DNA of 64,000 nt from Desulfarculus sp. (GCA_003605055.1 QZKP01000012.1:1-64000), one strand, 5' to 3'; positions 1 through 8,525 are shown, numbered from the stretch's first letter. Numbers and translations are program-made. Notes: a model not told the origin generated them from the letters alone.

Positions 1-1
1 C

Positions 2-247
2 AAGCCGGCCGAGCCGGCCGAGCCGCCCAAGCCGCTGCCGCCGCTGACGCCCCAGGCCCAGCGCCTGGCCGCCGAACTGCGCCAGGCCGTGGCGGCGGCC
101 CTCAAGGGCCAGCCCCAGTTGCAGGCGGTGCTGCTCAGCCAGGCGGACAAGGCGGTGGGCCCGGCCTGGGCGCCCACCAAGGAGCTGCTGCAGGGCCTGG
201 CCGGGGAGCCCCTGGTCAAGAGCTACCTGGCCCGGCGCGGCTCCTAG
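2..247 (+). CDS. C-terminal end of an unidentified protein (5' end outside window)
   Basis: An open frame enters from the left edge and ends at TAG 245-247, giving the last 81 residues of a protein. The visible part starts with a Pro/Ala/Glu-rich linker (repeats of the PAEP type) and continues as an Ala/Leu/Gln-rich, probably helical C-terminal segment. No recognisable domain is present. Strong third-position GC bias supports coding. It lies 32 bp upstream of thyX on the same strand and may be co-transcribed with it. Function unknown. Confidence 0.6.
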   Translation, partial: KPAEPAEPPKPLPPLTPQAQRLAAELRQAVAAALKGQPQLQAVLLSQADKAVGPAWAPTKELLQGLAGEPLVKSYLARRGS

Positions 248-279
248 CCGGGCCGAGACCGGCCTTTAGGAGCGGCGGC

Positions 280-969
280 TTGCGGGTCATATCCCCCTGG
301 TTCGAGATTCTCTTCCTGCCCCCGGGGCCGGAGGTGCTGGCCCTGATCGAGCGGGCCGGCCGCACCTGCTACAAGTCCGAGCACCTGATCAGCCACGACT
401 CGGCGGCCGAGTTCGTGCGGCGAATCGTGGCCTCCGGGCACCACAGCGTCATCGAGCACGCCTCGGCCACGGTGCGCTTCGTCTGCGACCGGGGGGTCAG
501 CCACGAACTGGTGCGCCACCGCCTGGCCGCCTACAGCCAGGAGTCCACCCGCTACGCCAACTACTCCCAGGAGCGCTTCGGCAACCAGATCACCGTGATC
601 CGGCCCATGTTCTGGGAAGAGGGCTCGGCGGAGCACCAGGCCTGGCGCCGGGCCATGGAGCAGGCCGAGGCCGCCTACCTGGGGCTGTTGGAATTGGGGG
701 CCAAGCCCCAGGAGGCCCGGGCGGTGCTGCCCAACAGCCTCAAGACAGAGGTGGTGATGACCGCCAACCTCCGGGAGTGGCGCCACGTGCTTAACCTGCG
801 CTGCTCCAAGCCGGCCCATCCCCAGATCCGCCAGCTCATGCTGCCGCTCTTGAGCGAGTTCAGCCGCCGCATTCCGGTGTTCTTCGACGACCTGGCCCAG
901 CAGTACGCCGGGGAGATCCTCCGCTTCGCCGCCGGCCCGGCCGCTCTTTCCCCGCCGCCGGCGGACTGA
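280..969 (+). CDS. thyX: Flavin-dependent thymidylate synthase ThyX
   Basis: Methylates dUMP to dTMP using methylene-tetrahydrofolate and FAD/NAD(P)H; a cytosolic homotetramer in DNA precursor synthesis. The 229-residue length is normal. The ThyX signature is clear: RHR at residues 79-81 followed by the Ser-Gln-Glu-Ser-Thr-Arg-Tyr stretch at 86-92, and SVIEH at 56-60. The start is TTG at 280, preceded by TTTAGGAGCGG, a good ribosome binding site. No ThyA is visible in the window. ThyX is common in anaerobes and leaves THF rather than DHF, which suits an organism with heavy folate C1 flux (fhs, metF nearby). Confidence 0.95.
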   Translation: MRVISPWFEILFLPPGPEVLALIERAGRTCYKSEHLISHDSAAEFVRRIVASGHHSVIEHASATVRFVCDRGVSHELVRHRLAAYSQESTRYANYSQERFGNQITVIRPMFWEEGSAEHQAWRRAMEQAEAAYLGLLELGAKPQEARAVLPNSLKTEVVMTANLREWRHVLNLRCSKPAHPQIRQLMLPLLSEFSRRIPVFFDDLAQQYAGEILRFAAGPAALSPPPAD

Positions 970-1042
970 TCCGCCCGGCCTTTAGCCGCCCATAAAAAAA
1001 GAGGCCCGCGGCCCCGCTGACTGTCCGGATTTTGCCGTCGGC

Positions 1043-1297
1043 TCAGCGCCGGATTATCAAGGCGCTGCCCTGGTCGCGCACCATGGAGGGGTGCTTATCG
1101 CCCTTGAGGGTGGACAGCCCCCATAGTCCCAGAACCAAGGCGGTGAGCATCAGCCCCAGGCCCAGCCAGGTTACGATGCCCCGCGGCACCCGGCCGAAAA
1201 GCAGCGCATGGGCCGCCTTCTTGCACTGGTACACCGCGCCAGGCTGGTGTTCCAGGGACAACTCGCACTGGGCGCCTTCTCTGCCGTAGTAGCGCAT
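1043..1297 (-). CDS. Small single-span membrane protein, unknown function
   Basis: Encodes 84 residues from ATG 1297-1295, with AGGTG placed just upstream; a GTG two codons earlier is the alternative start. The N-terminal half is polar with two Cys residues, followed by one hydrophobic helix (roughly residues 42-62, GIVTWLGLGLMLTALVLGLW) and a short basic tail. No family recognised. It is convergent with thyX and stands alone. It could be a small inner-membrane protein; the evidence is the membrane segment and ribosome binding site only. Confidence 0.5.
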   Translation of the reverse strand: MRYYGREGAQCELSLEHQPGAVYQCKKAAHALLFGRVPRGIVTWLGLGLMLTALVLGLWGLSTLKGDKHPSMVRDQGSALIIRR

Positions 1298-1421
1298 GCT
1301 CACCTGTCGCAGGTGTCAGAGTCTCAATTGCCGGGGCTGTGCTTGTGAATATAAAAGATTATAGTCCTGCCCCAACCCTGGGGCAAGTGCCAAGAACGGC
1401 CCCTGCCCCTAGCCCCAATTT

Positions 1422-1946
1422 TCAGCGCCGCCAGAGGCCGCACAGGGTCTCGCCGGCGTACAAGGTCTTTTCGTGGCGCAGGCTGCGGGGGCGGAAATAG
1501 GGGCCGTAGACCAGCAGGCGCCCGGGCCAGTCCACGGGCAGGCGCGCCTCCAGCCAGTCCAGGGGCTTGTCCGGGTAGATGAACAACAGATCATAAGGGC
1601 GCAGGTCCACCTGGCGGCAGTCGGCGCAAATGAACCGGGCCCGCGCCAGGCCCAGCCCCGCGGCCAGGCGGTCGCCGGCCTGGCACAGCTCGGGGTCGGC
1701 CTCGATGCCCGTGGCCTGGGTGAACAGGGCCGCCAGGAGCACCACCCGGCCGTCGCCGCTGCCCAGGTCCGCGAAGTGGCGGCAGTCCTCCAGGCGCAGC
1801 TTGAGCAGCAGGTCGTAGACCTCCTCGGCCCGGGAGCAGGCCCACATGCCCACCGGCGTGACCTTGTAGGGATCCTCCAGGGTGGCCGTGAAGTCCTTGA
1901 GGGCCCGCACCACCTCGGCCAGGCCCACCGGGGGAGGTACGCTCAT
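1422..1946 (-). CDS. Class I SAM-dependent methyltransferase (substrate unknown)
   Basis: A 174-residue protein with the SAM-binding motif I FADLGSGDGRVVLLAA around residues 57-72 and an acidic residue at the end of strand 2 (IEADPE). It resembles small Rossmann methyltransferases of the DOT1-like or protein-lysine type, but the acceptor is not readable from sequence. The start ATG 1946-1944 overlaps the TGA of the upstream CoA-binding gene (ATGA), so the two are translationally coupled. The open frame continues far upstream of this ATG, but that extension is antisense-like Pro/Arg/Gly composition and overlaps the neighbour. Confidence 0.75.
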   Translation of the reverse strand: MSVPPPVGLAEVVRALKDFTATLEDPYKVTPVGMWACSRAEEVYDLLLKLRLEDCRHFADLGSGDGRVVLLAALFTQATGIEADPELCQAGDRLAAGLGLARARFICADCRQVDLRPYDLLFIYPDKPLDWLEARLPVDWPGRLLVYGPYFRPRSLRHEKTLYAGETLCGLWRR

Positions 1947-2365
1947 GGCAACAGGCGCGCGTGCTCGATCTTCAGGCAGGAGTCCTGCACCACCAGCAGG
2001 CCGGCCTGCTCGGCCACGCGGGCGGCCTGGGCGTTGACCACGCCCTGCTGCATCCAGAGCACCTTGGCGCCCTTGGCCACGGCCTGGGCGGCGATGGGCG
2101 CCAGGTGCTCGGAGCGGCGGAACACGTCCACGATCTCCACCGGCCCGGGGATGGCGGCCAGGTCCGGGTAGCACCGCTCGCCCAGGATGCGCTCCTCTTT
2201 GGGGTTGACCGGGATGATCTGGTAGCCGTGCTGCTGCATGTAGCGGGCCACGTCGTGGCTGGGCCGGGCGGGGTCGGGCGACAGGCCCACCACCGCGATG
2301 CGGCGGCACTCGGCCAGGGCCCGGCGTATCTCGGCGTCGCTGGGATTGAGGACCAAGGGGGGCAT
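1943..2365 (-). CDS. CoA-binding domain protein (YccU family)
   Basis: A 140-residue CoA_binding_2 protein. The Rossmann glycine-rich start IAVVGLSPDPARPSHDVARY (about residues 23-42) and the conserved segments IIPVNP, VDVFRRSE and WMQQGVVN are typical of the YccU/YneT family, which bind CoA or nucleotide and have no established reaction. Length is standard. It is followed immediately by the methyltransferase (4-nt overlap) and preceded 27 bp away by the Cys-rich protein, so the three likely form one leftward operon. Confidence 0.88.
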   Translation of the reverse strand: MPPLVLNPSDAEIRRALAECRRIAVVGLSPDPARPSHDVARYMQQHGYQIIPVNPKEERILGERCYPDLAAIPGPVEIVDVFRRSEHLAPIAAQAVAKGAKVLWMQQGVVNAQAARVAEQAGLLVVQDSCLKIEHARLLP

Positions 2366-2392
2366 GCTGACCTCCTGGCAGGCGGGAGTATT

Positions 2393-3049
2393 CTAGCACG
2401 CACCCCCGGGCGGGGCCAGGCAGGGCGAGGGGCCCAACAGGCCGTGTATCAGGGCCAGCCGCTCCAGGAGCAGGCGGGCCTCCCGGGCGCCGAACGCGCC
2501 CAGGGCCGCGGGCAGCAGGGCCGCGGCCGCCCCCGGCGGCAGGCGCCGGAGCAGAAGGTAGAGGCGCAGGGCCGGCCGGCTGGCCCACGGCAGGGGGGGC
2601 AGGGGGCAGGCCGCGCAGTCGGGCGGGCCCTCGCCGGCCTGCTCCTGCCGGCCGCAGGCCGCGCAGCTCAGGCCGGGAAAGTCGGCCAGGCAGCGCAGGT
2701 GCGCCTCCAGGGCCGCCAGCTCCGGCTGGTCATCGTCCTCCAGCCAGGCGGGCGGCCCCATCCGGGCCAGGAGCCTCTCCAGCAGGCCGGCCGGCAGCCG
2801 ATACAGGGCCTCGCCAACGGCGGACCGATATAAGGTCTGGCCAACGACGGACCGATATAAGGCCTCGCCAGCGGCGGACCGGGCCGGGTCCAAGGCCGCG
2901 CCGCCCAAGGCCAGCAGCTCCAGGCACAAGCTGGCCGGGCCGGGGGCCTGCTCCTGGGCCCGCAGCCAGGCCTCGGGCCCCGGCGGTTGCCACTCCAGGC
3001 GGTCCCGGCCCAGGTCTAGGGTTCGGAGTTGGGGCTCGCGCTGAGACAT
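2393..3049 (-). CDS. Unknown Cys-containing Leu-rich protein with internal 9-residue tandem repeat
   Basis: A 218-residue protein from ATG 3049-3047. A longer open frame exists upstream, but its composition there is not protein-like. Three tandem copies of a 9-residue unit (core VGEALYRSA) occur at about residues 58-84, encoded by an exact 27-bp repeat. A CxxC...CxxC cluster (CAACG ... CAACP, about residues 133-152) could bind zinc. The rest is Leu/Ala-rich and helical. No family recognised; it may be a lineage-specific protein. It lies upstream of the CoA-binding and methyltransferase genes. Confidence 0.5.
   Translation of the reverse strand: MSQREPQLRTLDLGRDRLEWQPPGPEAWLRAQEQAPGPASLCLELLALGGAALDPARSAAGEALYRSVVGQTLYRSAVGEALYRLPAGLLERLLARMGPPAWLEDDDQPELAALEAHLRCLADFPGLSCAACGRQEQAGEGPPDCAACPLPPLPWASRPALRLYLLLRRLPPGAAAALLPAALGAFGAREARLLLERLALIHGLLGPSPCLAPPGGAC
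2798..2878 (-). repeat. Tandem repeat, three 27-bp units, inside the coding region
   Basis: Three consecutive 27-bp units start at 2798, 2825 and 2852; units 2 and 3 differ at only a few positions. They keep frame and encode a repeated 9-residue block in the protein at 2393-3049. Such in-frame minisatellites often vary in copy number between strains by replication slippage. Confidence 0.85.
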
Positions 3050-3158
3050 GGCCGCAGAATAGGGCCGGCGGACGGGGCTGGCCAGGGAGCGGGCGCACAA
3101 AACGGCCGCCATAATTAAAGTAATAGCTTTAATAATGCCAGGGTTTGGGTTGTAGGCG

Positions 3159-4880
3159 TCAGGACGTCGGGCGCATATCTTTGAGCACAAGCTCGATGTG
3201 CGGCCGGCCGAAGTTGGAGACCCGGGGAATGAAGGCCACCTCCAGGCGGGTGCCCACCGGCGGGGCCTGTTCTGCCTGGTTGAAGGCAATAACCGGCAGC
3301 AGGGCCCCGTCCTGGATAAGCTCCATCTTCAGGTGGTTATCCCCCACGATGCGCGTCGCGGACACCTCTGCGCCCGCCGCGGCCAACATGGGCTCCGGGT
3401 TGCCGATGCCGTGCGGGGCCAGGCGGAGCAGGGGCGGGATCATTTCCGGACCCAGTTCGGCCAGGCTCACCTGGGCCTCGATGGCCAGGCGGCTGCCCTG
3501 GCCGGGCGGAGGCAGCTCCTGGGCCGCGGCCTGCTCCAAAGCCCGGGCCAGCTCCGGCAGGCGGCGGCTGGCCAGGGTGGCGCCCGCGGCCAGGGCATGT
3601 CCGCCGTAGCTGTCCAAGAGGGCGGCGTTGGCGGCCAGGGCCCGCTGCAAATGAAAGCCCTCCAGGGAGCGCCCGGAGCCCACCGCCAGGCCTTTTTCCA
3701 TTGAAAACAGCATGCTTGGCCGTCCGGTGCGCTCCAGCAAGCGGCCGGCCACGATGCCCAGCACCCCCCGGTGCCAGCCCTCATGGCCCAGCACCAGGCA
3801 GCGGGCGGCGCGCAAATGTGGGTCGCCGGCGATTACTTCGAGCGCTTGCTCGAAGATGGCCGTCTCCAGGTCCCGGCGCTGGCTGTTGAGCCGGTTCAGG
3901 TCCTGGGCCAGGGCCGCGGCCTGCTCCGGCCCCGGGGCCAGCAGCAGCTCCAGGGCCTGGGCCGGGTGCTCCAGCCGGCCGGCGGCGTTGATGCGCGGGG
4001 CCAGGTAAAAGCCCAGGTCCATGGTGTCCAGGCTGCCGCTGCGCCCGGCGGCCTGGGCCAGGGCCGCCAGGCCGGGCCGGCGGCGCTCGTTGAGCACCTT
4101 GAGCCCCTCGCTGACCAGCACCCGGTTGGCCTCCACCAGCGGCACCACGTCCGCGCAGGTGCCCAGGGCCACCAGGTCCAGGCTGTGGCGCAGGTTGGGC
4201 TCGGGCCGGCCATCGAAGAACCCGGCCCGGCGCAGGCCGGCGCGCAGCCCGGCGGCCAGGTAGAAGCTCACGCCCACGCCGGCCAGGTGCGGGGTCAGGC
4301 CGCAGGCCTCCTGCTTGGGGTTGACCACCGCCGCCGCCGGCACCAGGGGTCCGGGCGGCACCAGGTGGTGGTCCGTGACCACCACGCGCAGGCCCAACTC
4401 GTGGGCGGCGGCCACGCCCTCGTGGTCGGAGATGCCGCAGTCGGCGGTGACCACCACCTTGGCCCCGGCCGCGGCCAGGCGCTGGGCCCGGGCCGGCCGG
4501 AAGCCGTAGCCGTCAAGGAGGCGGTGGGGCAGGTCCCAGACCACCTTGGCCCCGCACTGGCCGAAGAACTCCACCAGCAGCGCCGTGGCCGTGATGCCGT
4601 CCGCGTCGTAGTCGCCGGCCACGCCGATGGTCAGCCCCTGCTCCAGGGCCGGGATCAATACCTCGAGCGCCTGCTCTAGGCCCAGCATGCCCTCGGGCGG
4701 GGGCAGGCGCTCCAGGGAGGGGTCCAGGAAGGCCCGGGCCGCCTCTGGGTTGCTGATGCCGCGATGGCAGAGGAGCTGGCCGGCCAGGGGCGGCAGGCCC
4801 AGGGCCGCGGCCAGGGCCTGGGCCGCGCGGGGCGTGGCCGGCGCGATCTGCCATACAGGCGGTGGGGGAGCGGGGACCAT
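3159..4880 (-). CDS. recJ: Single-stranded-DNA-specific exonuclease RecJ
   Basis: 5'-3' ssDNA exonuclease of RecF-pathway recombination and base-excision/mismatch repair; cytosolic, Mn/Mg dependent. The 573-residue product from ATG 4880-4878 has the DHH motifs in order: GDYDADGITATALL (about residues 82-95, metal ligands), TADCGISD, VVTDHHLVPPG (the DHH motif), then the DHHA1 module with GGHALAAGATL (about residues 421-431) and the C-terminal OB-fold. The frame is open to about 5015, but the ATG at 4880 starts the conserved part. It stands alone on the minus strand. Confidence 0.95.
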   Translation of the reverse strand: MVPAPPPPVWQIAPATPRAAQALAAALGLPPLAGQLLCHRGISNPEAARAFLDPSLERLPPPEGMLGLEQALEVLIPALEQGLTIGVAGDYDADGITATALLVEFFGQCGAKVVWDLPHRLLDGYGFRPARAQRLAAAGAKVVVTADCGISDHEGVAAAHELGLRVVVTDHHLVPPGPLVPAAAVVNPKQEACGLTPHLAGVGVSFYLAAGLRAGLRRAGFFDGRPEPNLRHSLDLVALGTCADVVPLVEANRVLVSEGLKVLNERRRPGLAALAQAAGRSGSLDTMDLGFYLAPRINAAGRLEHPAQALELLLAPGPEQAAALAQDLNRLNSQRRDLETAIFEQALEVIAGDPHLRAARCLVLGHEGWHRGVLGIVAGRLLERTGRPSMLFSMEKGLAVGSGRSLEGFHLQRALAANAALLDSYGGHALAAGATLASRRLPELARALEQAAAQELPPPGQGSRLAIEAQVSLAELGPEMIPPLLRLAPHGIGNPEPMLAAAGAEVSATRIVGDNHLKMELIQDGALLPVIAFNQAEQAPPVGTRLEVAFIPRVSNFGRPHIELVLKDMRPTS

Positions 4881-5137
4881 GTGGGCACTATATATGGGGG
4901 TAGGGGGGGGGTCAAGGGGAAGAGAGCGGCGACGGTGCGGTGTGAGGTTGGCAGAGGGAGCGGAGTGAAAGGCGGCATAGTTTGGGTTGCTGGGTTTTAG
5001 GGCGGGGTCACCCAATCTGACCTACACAACTTTTTTATTGTCTTTTATGTTCAAGCCACCGGGAAAGGGAGGATTGCCACGCCGCGGCGGGAGGGGCCGC
5101 ACGCCGTCACCAGTCGCCCCGGCCGCCGCGCGGGTGG

Positions 5138-5159
5138 CCCAGACAGCTTGCTGTCTGGG
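5138..5159. repeat. REP-like palindrome, left flank of the transposase gene
   Basis: Perfect 10-bp arms CCCAGACAGC / GCTGTCTGGG with a 2-nt centre. With the preceding GGGTGG it forms a 16-bp sequence (GGGTGGCCCAGACAGC, 5132-5147) that recurs exactly, inverted, at 5825-5840 on the other side of the RAYT gene. Confidence 0.85.
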
Positions 5160-5178
5160 TTGCGCAGCAACAAGAGGT

Positions 5179-5691
5179 TTAACCAGGCGTCCCGATCTCC
5201 ACACCCACCGGTTGACCCAATATAAAATGCCGGGCAGAGCTGAATTGCCACTCTTCGGGCCGTTCGACTAACCCTGCCTTAACCGGGTTGTTGTGCATGT
5301 AATTAAGCTTCTCTTGAATCTTGTCATCCGAATAAATGTTGAAGCTGTAGTATCTGCGCTGCCACACTGGGTCATTTATGGACATTTCCTGCAAATAACG
5401 TTCTTGTTTCTCAATCAGGTTTTTCTTGATCCAGAAGGAAGTGAGCCGTTTCCACTGTTTCACGAAGCTACTTATTTGGTTGGCACTAGAAAACCAAACC
5501 AACGCATGCACGTGGTCTGGCATAACCACAAAGCCGAGGCATTTACCCTTATGCTTGCTCAACTGGGAAGTCAGGACGGAAACTACGATCCCCTTGGCGG
5601 CATCGTCATCCAGCAGGCGCCTGCGATTGAAGCAAGAAAAGGTAAGGGGAAAGGCCTGTCCCTCGTAGTCGTAAGCCCCCCGTGCGTCCAT
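5179..5691 (-). CDS. REP-associated tyrosine transposase (RAYT, Y1/HUH family)
   Basis: A 170-residue single-strand transposase of the TnpA-REP type that nicks and moves REP palindromes. The HUH metal motif is seen as MPDHVHALV (about residues 57-65). The catalytic Tyr region is in the C-terminal third, and the family-typical segment YMHNNPVKAGLVERPEEWQF is present (about residues 131-150). The gene is less GC-rich than its neighbours, which suggests transfer. It is flanked by two palindromes in inverted orientation. ATG 5691-5689 has AGGATAG upstream. Probably domesticated or at most self-mobilising; intact as far as can be seen. Confidence 0.9.
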   Translation of the reverse strand: MDARGAYDYEGQAFPLTFSCFNRRRLLDDDAAKGIVVSVLTSQLSKHKGKCLGFVVMPDHVHALVWFSSANQISSFVKQWKRLTSFWIKKNLIEKQERYLQEMSINDPVWQRRYYSFNIYSDDKIQEKLNYMHNNPVKAGLVERPEEWQFSSARHFILGQPVGVEIGTPG

Positions 5692-5811
5692 ATCGCAAGC
5701 TATCCTGCTTCATGAGTGCTTGTCAAATTTCAGGGTGGTGCAGGGGTCACGGCCCCGAAACAAAATTTTATTTATTGCTGACGTCCTACCGGACCTCTTG
5801 TGCCTTCGGCA

Positions 5812-5834
5812 CCCAGACAGCAGAGCTGTCTGGG
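5812..5834. repeat. REP-like palindrome, right flank of the transposase gene
   Basis: Arms CCCAGACAGC / GCTGTCTGGG with a 3-nt centre. Together with CCACCC to the right it is the inverted copy of the left element; 16 of 16 bases match across GCTGTCTGGGCCACCC. It defines the probable right boundary of the RAYT unit. Confidence 0.85.
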
Positions 5835-5873
5835 CCACCCTAGACGCTAGGCTTGTCTGGGGCTGGTTGCCCC

Positions 5874-6212
5874 CTACTCCCCCGCCGGCCTCTGCCTGAG
5901 CGCCTTGACCCTTGCCCGGCGGCGCTTGGACTCCAGGCGGGCGCGGCGGGCGCCGGCGCTGGGCCGGGTGGGCCGCCGGGGCTTGGCCGGGGGGCGGTCG
6001 CGCTCGGCCAGGGCCGCCTGCAGCCGGCGCAGGGCCACCTCGCGGTTCTGGTGCTGGGAGCGGCGCTCCGTGGCCGTGACCACGATGCCGCTGGGCAGGT
6101 GGGTCAGGCGCACCGCGGTCTCCACCTTGTTGCGGTGCTGTCCGCCGGGGCCGGAGGCCCGGAAGAACTCCCAGCTAAGCTCGTGGTCGGGTATGGGGGG
6201 CAGGGGCGCCAT
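5874..6212 (-). CDS. ArfB-like peptidyl-tRNA hydrolase / class I release-factor homologue
   Basis: A 112-residue protein with the release-factor catalytic loop ASGPGGQHRNKVETAV (GGQ at residues 23-25) but no codon-recognition domain, and a very basic C-terminal tail. This is the architecture of ArfB/YaeJ, which enters stalled ribosomes and hydrolyses peptidyl-tRNA. The start ATG 6212-6210 overlaps the folE2 stop as TGATG, giving translational coupling; a start 8 codons earlier is possible but would overlap folE2 more. Substrate assignment is from the family, not tested. Confidence 0.85.
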   Translation of the reverse strand: MAPLPPIPDHELSWEFFRASGPGGQHRNKVETAVRLTHLPSGIVVTATERRSQHQNREVALRRLQAALAERDRPPAKPRRPTRPSAGARRARLESKRRRARVKALRQRPAGE

Positions 6213-6994
6213 CAGGCGCGGCCGCGCTTGTCGCACTCGATGTAGGCGTAGGCCGAGTGGTTGTGGATGGATTCGAAGTTCTCGCTGTCCACCGCGAACC
6301 AGGTGATGTTGGGGTCCTCGCCCAGCTTGCGGCTGACCTCGCGCACCACGTCCTCCACGAACATGGGGTTGTCGTAGGCGCGCTCGGTCACGTACTTCTC
6401 GTCCTCGCGCTTGAGCAGGGAGAACACGTCGCTGGAGGCGGACTCCTCCACCATGGCGATGAGGTCCTCGATCCAGATGAAGCGCTTGAAGCGCACGGCC
6501 AGGCGCACCAGGCCGCGCTGGTTGTGGGCCCCGCTGGCGCTGATCTCCTTGGAGCAGGGGCAGAGGGTGGTCACGGGCACGGCGATCTCCACCACCAGGT
6601 CCATGCCCTCGCTGCCCAGGCTGCCCCGGAAGCGGATGTTGTATTCCATGAGCCCCTGGGACCGGCTGACCGGGGCGGCCTTGCTGATGAAATAGGGGAA
6701 CTCGATCTCGATGTGGGCGCTGGCCGCGTCCAGGCGCTGCTTCATCGCCTCCAGGATGTCGGGCAGGTTGGACAGGTTGATGTTGCTGGAGTAGTGCGAG
6801 AGCAGCTCGATGAAGCGGCTCATGTGGGTGCCCTTGTACAGGTGGGGCAGGTTGACGTACATGTTGATGGAGGCCACCGTCTGCTGGCTGCCGTTGGCCC
6901 GGTCCAGCACGGTGATGGGATAGCGGATGTTCTTCACCCCCACCTTGTCGATGTCTATGTTGCGGTGGTCGGGCTGGTTCTGTACGTCGATCAT
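6212..6994 (-). CDS. folE2: GTP cyclohydrolase FolE2 (type IB)
   Basis: Converts GTP to 7,8-dihydroneopterin triphosphate, the first step of folate (and queuosine) synthesis; metal-flexible, used under zinc limitation or as the only isozyme. The 260-residue length is typical. Family hallmarks are GTHMSRFIELL (about residues 55-65) and the metal-binding CPCSKEIS (Cys145/Cys147). It starts at ATG 6994-6992 and is coupled to the ArfB-like gene. It fits an organism with a high folate demand for the C1 pathway. Confidence 0.95.
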   Translation of the reverse strand: MIDVQNQPDHRNIDIDKVGVKNIRYPITVLDRANGSQQTVASINMYVNLPHLYKGTHMSRFIELLSHYSSNINLSNLPDILEAMKQRLDAASAHIEIEFPYFISKAAPVSRSQGLMEYNIRFRGSLGSEGMDLVVEIAVPVTTLCPCSKEISASGAHNQRGLVRLAVRFKRFIWIEDLIAMVEESASSDVFSLLKREDEKYVTERAYDNPMFVEDVVREVSRKLGEDPNITWFAVDSENFESIHNHSAYAYIECDKRGRA

Positions 6995-7104
6995 GGCGTC
7001 CTTGTCCAGTTAAACCCGGAGCCAGGGAATTATAAGGCGGGGCGCCGGGGTGTACAACCCGCGCGCTCCGCCGGAGGTCACTTCCTTGGCCCGCGCCCGG
7101 GTCT

Positions 7105-8514
7105 CTACCAGCCCCAGGTCAGGTAGCGGTGCATGCTGTTGGCGGCCAGGCGGCCGGCGCCGGCGGCCTTGATCACCGTGGCCGCGCCGGTGACGATGTC
7201 CCCTCCCGCCCAGACCTTGGGCTTCTTGGTCTTGCCGTCCGCGTCGGCCATGATGTAGCCCCACTTGTTGACCTCCAGCCCCGGGGTGGTGCCGGTGATC
7301 AGGGGGTTGGCCCCGGAGCCGATGGCGATGATGGCCAGGTCGCACTCCAGGGTCTTGGTGGCCCCGGGGATGGGCTCCGGGGAGCGGCGGCCCGAGGCGT
7401 CGGGCTCGCCCAGGCGCATCTCCTGCAGCTCCACGGCCTTGAGCCGGTCGTCCTGGTCGCCGATGAAGCGCACCGGGGCGTGCAGGAAGAAGAACTGGAT
7501 TCCCTCGTCCTTGGCGTGGTGGATCTCCTCGCCCCGGGCCGGCAGCTCCTGGTCGCTGCGGCGGTACACGCACTTAACGTCGTCGCAGCCCATGCGCATG
7601 GCGGTGCGCAGCGAGTCCATGGCCACGTTGCCGCCGCCGAAGACGCAGACGTGCTGGCCGCCCACCAGGGGGGTGTCGTACTGGGGGAAGAGGTAGGCCT
7701 TCATCAGGTTGGCCCGGGTCAGGTACTCGTTGGCGCTGTAGACGCCGATGAGGTTTTCGCCGGGCACCCCCACGAAGCGGGGCAGGCCCGCGCCCACGCC
7801 CAGGTACACCGCGTCGAAGCCCTCCTTGCCTAGCAGCTCGTCCACGGTGATGGCCGAGCCCACCACGGCGTTGCACTCCACCTTCACGCCCAGGCGCTGC
7901 AGGAAGTTCACCTCCGCGGCCACGATCTCCTTGGGCAGGCGGAACTCGGGGATGCCGTAGACCAGCACCCCGCCTGGCTTGTGGAAGGCCTCGAAGACGG
8001 TGACTTCGTGGCCCTTACGGATCAGGTCGCCGGCCACGGTCAGGCCGCCCGGGCCGCTGCCCACCACGGCCACCCGCTTGCCGGTCTTCTTGGCGATGGG
8101 CGGCAGGGGGATGTCGCTCTGGCCCCGGGCCCAGTCGGCGGCGAAGCGCTCCAGGTTGCCGATGGCCACCGGCTTGTCCTTCTTGCCCAGGATGCACACG
8201 CCCTCGCACTGGTTCTCCTGGGGGCAGACCCGGCCGCAGACCGCGGGCAGGGAGTTGTACTCCCACAGGTTCATGATGGCCCCCACGAAGTCGCCCTCGT
8301 GGATGCGCTTGACGAAGCTGGGGATGTCCACGTTCACCGGGCAGCCCTCCACGCAGGAGGGCTTCTTGCACTGCAAGCAACGTCCGGCCTCGGTCTGGGC
8401 CAGGATGGCCGTGTAGCCCAGGGGCACCTCCTGGAAGTTGCGGCGGCGTACCTGGGGCTCCTGCTCGGGCATGGGGGTGCGGGGGACTTTTTCCTTCTTA
8501 GCTGTCTCGGCCAT
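7105..8514 (-). CDS. nfnB: NADH-dependent ferredoxin:NADP oxidoreductase subunit B (NfnB) / GltD-type flavoprotein
   Basis: A 469-residue large subunit of the electron-bifurcating NfnAB complex (formerly sulfide dehydrogenase or glutamate synthase small chain). Two N-terminal [4Fe-4S] cysteine sets lie at C46/49/54/58 and C93/97/103/107. An FAD Rossmann motif VVGSGPGGLTV follows at about residue 150, then an NADPH Rossmann motif FGGGNVAMDSLRTA at about 300 and the C-terminal FAD-closing GGDIVTGAATVIKA. The start is ATG 8514-8512; the frame is open further upstream but overlaps nfnA. The gene sits 11 bp after nfnA. NfnAB links ferredoxin, NADH and NADPH pools; no glutamate synthase large subunit is adjacent, which favours Nfn over GltD. 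Confidence 0.9.
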   Translation of the reverse strand: MAETAKKEKVPRTPMPEQEPQVRRRNFQEVPLGYTAILAQTEAGRCLQCKKPSCVEGCPVNVDIPSFVKRIHEGDFVGAIMNLWEYNSLPAVCGRVCPQENQCEGVCILGKKDKPVAIGNLERFAADWARGQSDIPLPPIAKKTGKRVAVVGSGPGGLTVAGDLIRKGHEVTVFEAFHKPGGVLVYGIPEFRLPKEIVAAEVNFLQRLGVKVECNAVVGSAITVDELLGKEGFDAVYLGVGAGLPRFVGVPGENLIGVYSANEYLTRANLMKAYLFPQYDTPLVGGQHVCVFGGGNVAMDSLRTAMRMGCDDVKCVYRRSDQELPARGEEIHHAKDEGIQFFFLHAPVRFIGDQDDRLKAVELQEMRLGEPDASGRRSPEPIPGATKTLECDLAIIAIGSGANPLITGTTPGLEVNKWGYIMADADGKTKKPKVWAGGDIVTGAATVIKAAGAGRLAANSMHRYLTWGW

Positions 8515-8525
8515 GATCCTCCCCC

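Noticed and set aside
7105-8514. Glutamate synthase small subunit (GltD) call
   Set aside because: The partner directly upstream is NfnA, and no large glutamate synthase subunit is nearby.
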